Shown piece after piece: positions 31,309 through 36,264 of a stretch of DNA of 36,264 bases. The notes beneath the pieces are model-generated. The model searched no databases, was not told where the DNA came from, and was given only the letters and a program-made list of their open reading frames with translations. Position numbers and translations under genes: made by a program. The stretch spans positions 1 through 36,264 of the forward strand of contig JBDTMT010000002.1 of the NCBI GenBank assembly GCA_039934135.1, given 5' to 3'. Source of the stretch: JBDTMT01 sp039934135 (GTDB lineage Bacteria; Desulfobacterota; Binatia; HRBIN30; CADEER01). Each line of letters starts with the position of its first letter. Position 1 is the first letter of the stretch.

Positions 31309-33216
31309 GCGAACGACGGAACCGCCAGCCCGGCGCGGCGCAGGCGCGCCGCGGCCGCGCGCCAGCTGCTGCGCCGGCGCATGGAATCGGCACCGCAGCT
31401 GATCGCGCGCGTCGCGCGCCTGATCCTGCCGACCCTGCCGCTGCTGCCGGGCGCGGCGCGCAGCGTCGTCACCACCGGCGTCGGCAGCTCGGCGGCGCAC
31501 GCCGCGCTGCTGGCGCATCTGCTCGCCGACCAGCTGGGTATCGCGGCGCGCGCCGTGCCGGCCGGGGCGTTCATCGCGCCGCTGGCCGACAGCGCGCGCG
31601 ACGTGCTGGTGGTCTTCTCGCAGGGGCTGTCGCCGAACGCGCGTCTGGCGCTGCACGACCCACAGCGCTGGTTGGCGGTTATCCTGGTTACCGCCGTAGC
31701 ACCGCGGCCGCGCGACACCGCACGGCGCGAGGCGCTGGCGGCGCTGCGCCGCGCCGGCGGCGTGGTCATGCACCTGCCCGGCGGCGCCGAGCGCGGCTTG
31801 CTGCTGCGCGTCGCCGGTCCGCTCGCCGCCAGCGCCGCGTGCTTTCGCCTCGCCGACGCCTTGGCCACCACCCTGCGCGGCGCGGCAGCGACCGACGCCG
31901 CGCTGCGGCTCGATGCGGCACGCATCGCCAGCGCCATGCGCGCCGCCGCGACGCGCGGAGCCGCCTTCGCGCGTCGTCGCGATCGCGCCGATCGTCTGCC
32001 GCAGGCGCTGTTGGCCAGCGGCGGCTACGGCGCCATCGCCGGCAACCTGGCGCTGAAGCTGAGCGAGGCGCTGCTGGTGCCGCCGCCGCCGGTCCACGAC
32101 CTGATCGACTTCGCGCACGGCCCGTTCCAGCACCTGTTCGCGGCGCCGGCGACGCTGTTCGCGCTGACGCGCCGCAACGCGCCGGGCGAGGACGCGCTGT
32201 GGGCGCGTCTGACGGCGATGCTCGATGCACCGCGCCATCGCGTCGTGCGCCTGCCGTCGACGTTGCCCGGCGCGCAAGCGCTGTTCGAACACGAGAGCTG
32301 GCTCAACGCCTTCGTGCTCGAAGTGATCGAAGCCGCCGAGCGCGATCCCGCCGACTGGCCCGGGCGCGGCAACGACGCACCGCTCTACGACGTCGCGGCG
32401 CCGTTCGCGCCGCGCCGCGTGGCGCCGCGACACACGCGCCCGACTGACAGCCTCGCCGCGCTCACCTGGCCCGAGCTGGCGCGCGCCCGCGCCGCCGGCT
32501 GCGACACCGCCGTCGTGCCGCTCGGCGCCACCGAGCAGCACGGCCCGCACCTGCCCTTCGCCACCGACACCTGGATCGCCGAGGCACTGGCGGCGCGCTT
32601 CTGCACCCGCGTGCCGCAGGCCGTAGCGGTGCCGGCGCTGCCGTTCGGCTGCTCCGCCGAGCACGGCGAGTTCGCCGGCACGCTCAGCCTCGGCTGGGAC
32701 ACGCTGCGCGCCCTGCTCGCCGATCTGTGCGCCGCGCTGGCGCGCGGCGGCTTCGCGCGCATCGTCGTGTTCTCGGCGCACGGCGGCAACGATGCGCTGC
32801 TCGCCGCGTCCGCGTCGCAGCTGTCGCGCGCGGCGCGGCCGGCGCGGCTGATCATCTGTCGCGACATCGCCGTCCTCGCCGCCGGCTGGCACCGCGCCAG
32901 CGCCGCCTTCGGTGTAACGCCCGCCGCCGCCGGCTACCATGCCGGGGAATTCGAAACCTCGCTCATCGCCGGACTGCGCCCCGAGGCGTTGCGCCGCAAC
33001 GCCTTGCGTGCCGGTCTCAGCCGCGTGCGCGGCGACGCACAGCGCCTCTTCTACCCGAGCCTGCGGCGCCGCGCGCCGAGCGGCGTGGTCGGCGATCCGC
33101 GCGGCGCCACGGCCAGCCGCGCCGCCGCCTATCTCGACGCCTGGGTCGAGGCGCTGGTGGCGCAATATCGCGGCGCGATGAAGCGCCAGACGACGAAGGG
33201 GATCCACAGGCCGTAG
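31264..33216 (+). CDS. SIS-domain / creatininase-family fusion protein
   Basis: A 650-residue fusion. Residues about 40-375 form an SIS sugar-isomerase/binding domain (T-G-V-G-S-S-A-A-H-A at 71-80, V-F-S-Q-G-L-S-P-N-A, and near its end D-F-A-H-G-P-F-Q). Residues about 395-640 form a creatininase-family metal amidohydrolase: V-P-L-G-A-T-E-Q-H-G-P-H-L-P-F-A-T-D, then A-E-H-G-E-F-A-G-T-L-S, S-A-H-G-G-N-D, and H-A-G-E-F-E-T-S, with the Glu/His/Asp metal ligands kept. This family includes archaeal ArfB, which removes formate from the formylaminopyrimidine made from GTP. It is coupled by GTGA overlap to a cyclohydrolase II homologue. An alternative start is ATG 31381; the first 39 residues are Arg/Ala-rich and could be untranslated. 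The 3' end overlaps the convergent gene by 88 bp. Confidence 0.88.
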   Translation: MTPPLPSAPQGRRHDANDGTASPARRRRAAAARQLLRRRMESAPQLIARVARLILPTLPLLPGAARSVVTTGVGSSAAHAALLAHLLADQLGIAARAVPAGAFIAPLADSARDVLVVFSQGLSPNARLALHDPQRWLAVILVTAVAPRPRDTARREALAALRRAGGVVMHLPGGAERGLLLRVAGPLAASAACFRLADALATTLRGAAATDAALRLDAARIASAMRAAATRGAAFARRRDRADRLPQALLASGGYGAIAGNLALKLSEALLVPPPPVHDLIDFAHGPFQHLFAAPATLFALTRRNAPGEDALWARLTAMLDAPRHRVVRLPSTLPGAQALFEHESWLNAFVLEVIEAAERDPADWPGRGNDAPLYDVAAPFAPRRVAPRHTRPTDSLAALTWPELARARAAGCDTAVVPLGATEQHGPHLPFATDTWIAEALAARFCTRVPQAVAVPALPFGCSAEHGEFAGTLSLGWDTLRALLADLCAALARGGFARIVVFSAHGGNDALLAASASQLSRAARPARLIICRDIAVLAAGWHRASAAFGVTPAAAGYHAGEFETSLIAGLRPEALRRNALRAGLSRVRGDAQRLFYPSLRRRAPSGVVGDPRGATASRAAAYLDAWVEALVAQYRGAMKRQTTKGIHRP

Positions 33217-33875
33217 TAGAGTTGATTCGGCAGCACGCGCAGCAGCCAGCCGACGTCGAGCCCGGCGAGCTGGCTGCACACGTCGGACGTCGCCCACAGC
33301 CCGTAGTAGACCGCGACATACAGCAGCACGGCGCGTAGGTAGGCACGCAACGCCGGCGGCGCGACGTGCGTCGCGTTGCCGCGCAAAGCCAGCGCCACGG
33401 CGCAGAAGGTCACCTCGTAGATCAGCCAGATGCCGCTCGCGCTCCAGCCGGCATTGAGACGCGTCACCAGGGCGTTGGTCGGATAGGCGATCAGCGGCAC
33501 CAGCAGGGTCCAGCCGGCGGCGCGCGGCAGCGCGCTGCGCCAACTCCGCCCCGCCGCGATCGACAGCAGTCCGAACATCAGCAGATAGACGCGGAAGTCG
33601 CCGAGCAGCACGAACAGCAGCGTCACCGCCGTGCTGCCGCCGTCGCCAAAGCCGAGGACGCGCAAGAGCGGCCCGGTGGCCAGCGGATCGACCAGCGTCT
33701 CGCAGGCGAAGACCAGACCGTACGCATCGACGAACGATCGCGCCGCCGGCAGCACCCCGGCGCCGCGCGGCGCGCCGCGCACGCCGCGCCAGAGCAGATA
33801 AAGCGCCGGCATTACCAGCGGCGCCCAGGCACTCTGCGCATCCGACGCGTACAGCTCGTGCCAGGTAGCAAACAT
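33129..33875 (-). CDS. Integral membrane protein of unknown family
   Basis: A 248-residue hydrophobic protein with about seven predicted transmembrane segments. I do not recognise a named family. Aromatic-rich blocks such as W-L-I-Y-E-V-T-F-C-A-V-A-L-A-L-R and N-Q-L-Y-Y-G-L-W-I-P-F-V-V-W-R stand out. The ATG at 33875 has AAAGGCGGG upstream. It faces the SIS-creatininase gene and overlaps its 3' end by 88 bp in antisense. Upstream it shares a gap with the divergent GntR regulator. Because of the overlap it may be linked to the cyclohydrolase cluster, but nothing shows this directly. Confidence 0.82.
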   Translation of the reverse strand: MFATWHELYASDAQSAWAPLVMPALYLLWRGVRGAPRGAGVLPAARSFVDAYGLVFACETLVDPLATGPLLRVLGFGDGGSTAVTLLFVLLGDFRVYLLMFGLLSIAAGRSWRSALPRAAGWTLLVPLIAYPTNALVTRLNAGWSASGIWLIYEVTFCAVALALRGNATHVAPPALRAYLRAVLLYVAVYYGLWATSDVCSQLAGLDVGWLLRVLPNQLYYGLWIPFVVWRFIAPRYCATSASTQASR

Positions 33876-33920
33876 GGATGGCCCGCCTTTCACGACGGAC
33901 GGGGCGCCGCAACCAGTAGC

Positions 33921-33962
33921 TACGGGCGTCCCGCCCGTCAGCCGCGCCGCGCGCGGCTCAAT
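33921..33962. repeat. Short relative of dispersed repeat B
   Basis: Contains ACGGGCGTCCCGCCCGT followed by CAGCCGCGC and GCGCGCGGCT. This is the same order of two palindromes as repeat B (GCGGGCGTCCTCGCCCGC, then AGCCGCGCG). It lies in the divergent gap between the membrane protein and GntR genes rather than at a stop codon. Confidence 0.65.
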
Positions 33963-33998
33963 TAACGATCATTTCTCCCGCAGCCGAGGCGGCGCCCG

Positions 33999-34019
33999 AT
34001 TGTCATACCAGTTGACAAT
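33999..34019. promoter_or_regulatory. Palindromic operator, probably for the GntR/FadR regulator
   Basis: A perfect dyad of 7-bp arms ATTGTCA and TGACAAT around a 7-bp spacer (TACCAGT). This matches the size and TTGTCA/TGACAA-like arms seen for FadR-subfamily GntR regulators. It lies 30 nt upstream of the regulator ATG and faces the divergent membrane-protein gene, so it could autoregulate the GntR-hydroxylase operon. Confidence 0.7.
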
Positions 34020-34049
34020 CCGGCAATCGAATGAGACTTGCCCCTTCAG

Positions 34050-34787
34050 ATGTTGAAGCCCGTACGCAAGCAATCCGTGACCGATGCCGTGTTCGAGCAG
34101 CTGCGCGATCAGATCGTCAGCGGCGAGCTGACGCCCGGGTCGCCCATGCCGGCCGAACGCGTGTTGTGCGAAGCGCTTGGCGTCAATCGCGGCGCGGTGC
34201 GCGAGGCGCTGCAGCGCCTGCAGCAGTCGCGGCTGGTATCGGTGCGCCACGGCGGCACGTCGCAAGTGCTCGACTATCGCGCCTCGGCCGGGCTCGATCT
34301 GCTGGCCGATCTGATCGTCTCGCCGAGCGGCCGATTCGACGCGCGCGTGGTCAATTCGATCATCGAGATGCGCTCGGCGCTGGCGCCCGACATCGCGCGG
34401 CGCGCCGCCGAGCGTGGCGGAACCGACGACGCCGCGGCACTCGCCGCGGTCACCGCGCGCATGGCGGCCCGCGCCGGCGATCTGCCGGCGTTGCAGGAGC
34501 TGGCGGTCGAGTTCTGGTCGCTGCTCGTCGACGCCGCCGACAACCTGGCCTATCGCCTCGCCTACAACTCGATGCGCGCCACGTACGATCAGTGTCGCGC
34601 GCTGCTGACGCAGGTGTTGGCCGACGAGATCGGCGACGTCGCGCGCTACCGCGCCATCGCCGCCGCCGTCGAGGCGCGCGACGCCGGCACGGCCGCACAG
34701 CTGGCGCGCGAGTTGGTCGAACGCGGCGAACGCGCCGTCAAGCACGCCCTGGCGCAACTCGCGCCGCATGAGGAGGTCGCCCGATGA
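34050..34787 (+). CDS. GntR/FadR-family transcriptional regulator
   Basis: A 245-residue regulator. The N-terminal winged helix-turn-helix (about 10-72) includes P-A-E-R-V-L-C-E-A-L-G-V-N-R-G-A-V-R-E-A-L, the GntR signature. The C-terminal FCD/FadR-like ligand domain (about 90-230) is all-helical. The start at ATG 34050 is preferred over a TTG 12 nt upstream. It overlaps the fatty-acid hydroxylase gene by 4 nt (ATGA), so the regulator probably controls that gene and senses a lipid or acyl-CoA. A matching dyad lies just upstream. Confidence 0.92.
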   Translation: MLKPVRKQSVTDAVFEQLRDQIVSGELTPGSPMPAERVLCEALGVNRGAVREALQRLQQSRLVSVRHGGTSQVLDYRASAGLDLLADLIVSPSGRFDARVVNSIIEMRSALAPDIARRAAERGGTDDAAALAAVTARMAARAGDLPALQELAVEFWSLLVDAADNLAYRLAYNSMRATYDQCRALLTQVLADEIGDVARYRAIAAAVEARDAGTAAQLARELVERGERAVKHALAQLAPHEEVAR

Positions 34788-35473
34788 ATGCGCCCGCTGC
34801 CCTACCCAAGGACGCGCTGTCGCTGGCCGAGTCCGACAATCCGCAGACGCTGCGCGAAGCGCTGCCGGTGTTCCTGCGCCACGGCAGCCCGCGCATCGTG
34901 CTCGCCGCGGCCGGCATCGCCGTCGTCGCCCGCCTGGCGGTGGGCGAGTGGTCGCTCGGCGATCTGGTCGCCGTCGTCGGACTGGCGCTCTACTGGCCGA
35001 TCCAGGAATGGCTGATCCACGTCTTCATCCTGCACTACCAGCCGGTGCAGGTGTTCGGCCGCAGCCTCGACTTCCGTGTGCCGCGCAAGCACCGCGAACA
35101 CCATCGGCGCCCGTGGGAGATTCCCATCCTGTTCATCCCGATGCAGTCGTTCCTCTATTCGCTGCCGCTGCTGATCGGCCTGTGGCTGATGCTGGCACCG
35201 ACGCGCGCCATCGCGCTCACCGGCATCGCCGCGCACCTGGTGCTGGCGGCGCACTACGAGTGGGTCCACTTCCTGGTCCACACGCGCGTTCAACCACGCA
35301 CCGCGCTGTACCAGCGGCTGTGGCGCAACCATCGCCTGCACCACTTCAAGAACGAGCACTACTGGTTCGGCGTCACCATGCTCTCCGGCGACCGCCTGCT
35401 GCGCACCGCCCCAGCGGTGAAAGACGTCCCGACCTCGCCGACGGCGCGGTCGCTGGTCGGCGCGGCTCGCTGA
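34784..35473 (+). CDS. Fatty-acid hydroxylase / sterol desaturase superfamily protein
   Basis: A 229-residue membrane di-iron enzyme. Four to five hydrophobic segments hold the histidine clusters: H79-x4-H84, H103-R-E-H106-H107, H157-x4-H162-x3-H166, and H183-x2-H186-H187 with H192. Members hydroxylate or desaturate lipids, sterols or carotenoids. Its ATG overlaps the GntR stop by 4 nt, so it is regulated together with it. The stop codon (35471-35473) lies inside the left arm of inverted element M. The lipid substrate is unknown. Confidence 0.9.
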   Translation: MNAPAALPKDALSLAESDNPQTLREALPVFLRHGSPRIVLAAAGIAVVARLAVGEWSLGDLVAVVGLALYWPIQEWLIHVFILHYQPVQVFGRSLDFRVPRKHREHHRRPWEIPILFIPMQSFLYSLPLLIGLWLMLAPTRAIALTGIAAHLVLAAHYEWVHFLVHTRVQPRTALYQRLWRNHRLHHFKNEHYWFGVTMLSGDRLLRTAPAVKDVPTSPTARSLVGAAR

Positions 35474-35560
35474 TCGCCTAACGCTTATCGCTTATCGCAG
35501 GAGACGCGCGTGCGACGTCCCGGCAACGAACGATAGGCGTTAAGCGATCAACGATAAGCC
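35468..35560. repeat. Inverted word-repeat element M (GCTTATC words) filling a convergent gap, overlaps a stop codon
   Basis: The left arm (35468-35490) pairs with the right arm (35531-35553) at 20 of 23 positions. The left arm continues as CTTATCGC and the right ends ATAAGCC, so the word GCTTATC is iterated with a 7-bp period. The hydroxylase TGA stop (35471-35473) is inside the left arm, and the convergent gene stops 11 nt beyond the right arm. Confidence 0.88.
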
Positions 35561-35571
35561 GCCACCCGCCT

Positions 35572-36132
35572 TCAGCCACCCGCCGGCGGAAATCCGGCAA
35601 CGCCGTCGTCCAGCGGCACGCCGAGGCTGTTGAGCGCCATCGACACCATCGTGTACTGGCCGACGGCGAACACCACGTCGATCAGCTGCTGCGTGTTGTA
35701 GCGCGCCGACAGCGCCTTCCAGGTGGCGTCGCCGATGCGCTGCTCGCGATGCAATTCGTCGGCGGCGCGCAGCAGCGCGGCGTCGAACGAATCCCAGCCC
35801 GGCGCCTCGGGGCCGACGGTGATGCGGTGGATCTCGTCGTCGCTGAGGCCGATCTGCTTGCCGATGACGACGTGCTGGCCCCACTCGTACTCGGCGCGGC
35901 AATTCCAGCCGGTGCGCAGGATCAGCAGCTCGCGCTCGCGCGCGCCGATGGTCGACTTGAACAGCACGTGGTTGCCGAACACCAGCCAGCGCTTGAGCAG
36001 CTTCGGGTGGCGCGCCAGCGTCTTGAAGATGTTGAGCACGCCGTCGCCCATGGTCGCGGCGTTCAGGACCTCCTTCACCTCATCGTCCCATTCGGCGGGA
36101 GGCAGCGGCGTGACGCGTGGCGTGTTCGGCAT
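35572..36132 (-). CDS. Carboxymuconolactone decarboxylase (AhpD-like) family protein
   Basis: A 186-residue helical protein of the CMD/AhpD-like family. The core helix-turn-helix-like block reads L-I-L-R-T-G-W-N-C-R-A-E-Y-E-W-G-Q-H (C78, H87), followed by G-L-S-D-D-E-I, the typical CMD layout. It has a single cysteine where AhpD has CxxC, so a peroxidase role is doubtful; single-Cys members are common in aromatic or gamma-carboxymuconolactone contexts. The ATG at 36132 has GGGAGGGA upstream. It is convergent with the hydroxylase gene. Nothing recognisable lies in 36133-36264. Confidence 0.85.
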   Translation of the reverse strand: MPNTPRVTPLPPAEWDDEVKEVLNAATMGDGVLNIFKTLARHPKLLKRWLVFGNHVLFKSTIGARERELLILRTGWNCRAEYEWGQHVVIGKQIGLSDDEIHRITVGPEAPGWDSFDAALLRAADELHREQRIGDATWKALSARYNTQQLIDVVFAVGQYTMVSMALNSLGVPLDDGVAGFPPAGG

Positions 36133-36264
36133 GGATGGTCCCTCCCTGGGCTCGCGTAGGCCTCTAACAGAAGCGCCGGCGGCTGACCAAAGGCGCACGG
36201 CACTCATGCCTAGTGCACCGCCGTCGAGATAGGGTTAAGCATCTTGCCGTCCCTCGACGCCCCT

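Noticed and set aside
31282..33912. Very long antisense open frame opposite the SIS-creatininase gene
   Set aside because: Composition is Arg/Ala-rich and shows no domain. The sense strand has clear SIS and creatininase motifs. Such shadows are routine at this GC content.

Overview
The window is visibly GC-rich (by eye about two thirds G+C or more), densely coded on both strands, and looks chromosomal. I place it in a GC-rich, probably aerobic Gram-negative lineage rich in lipid and xenobiotic metabolism. The Candidatus Binatota/Binatia group or a deltaproteobacterial relative fits the mix of acyl-CoA ligases, wax-ester synthase/DGAT, F420-type nitroreductase, SDR, epoxide hydrolase, TauD-type dioxygenase and fatty-acid hydroxylase. 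This is inference from gene content only. No rRNA, tRNA, IS transposase or CRISPR array is visible.

Layout. 1-4085: minus-strand metabolic genes (start of an alpha/beta hydrolase, DUF2277, an SDR overlapping an F420-type reductase, a dienelactone hydrolase, pyrF). 4232-4895: a Phd/VapC-type toxin-antitoxin pair with its own promoter. 4960-12358: membrane-anchored redoxin, two EamA transporters, WS/DGAT, TauD-like oxygenase, epoxide hydrolase. 12920-15856: a hybrid sensor kinase (2 PAS, 2 GAF, HisKA, HATPase) followed by a HIT protein. 16143-18954: a tandem GST fusion converging on gpsA. 19238-24151: two acyl-CoA ligase units (with a SnoaL-like protein and with a cupin) separated by a nucleotidyltransferase toxin-antitoxin-like pair. 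24483-26666: lytic transglycosylase and a UbiB-like kinase. 26773-29207: hydrolase and amidase. 29280-33216: a tightly overlapping operon of a c-type cytochrome fusion, a GTP cyclohydrolase II homologue and an SIS-creatininase fusion. 33129-35473: a membrane protein, and a GntR regulator overlapping a fatty-acid hydroxylase gene. 35572-36132: a carboxymuconolactone-decarboxylase-family protein.

Two things stand out. First, the 30.1-33.2 kb pair looks like a two-step GTP opening route. The cyclohydrolase II homologue keeps its zinc cysteines but has lost the tyrosine needed for full product formation. The next gene carries a creatininase domain, the family of the archaeal formamide hydrolase ArfB. 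It is fused to a sugar-isomerase (SIS) domain, and the cluster's end product is unknown.

Second, the non-coding gaps are filled by inverted repeats whose arms are built from short words, often 7-8 bp and tandemly iterated. At least eight sequence families are present in 36 kb. They sit flush against stop codons, and in several cases one arm itself provides the stop codon. By my hand count, 13 of the 16 gaps of 90 bp or more that follow a stop codon hold such an element, and a 14th holds a partial one. They look like terminator or 3'-end structures made by a common process from unrelated words.
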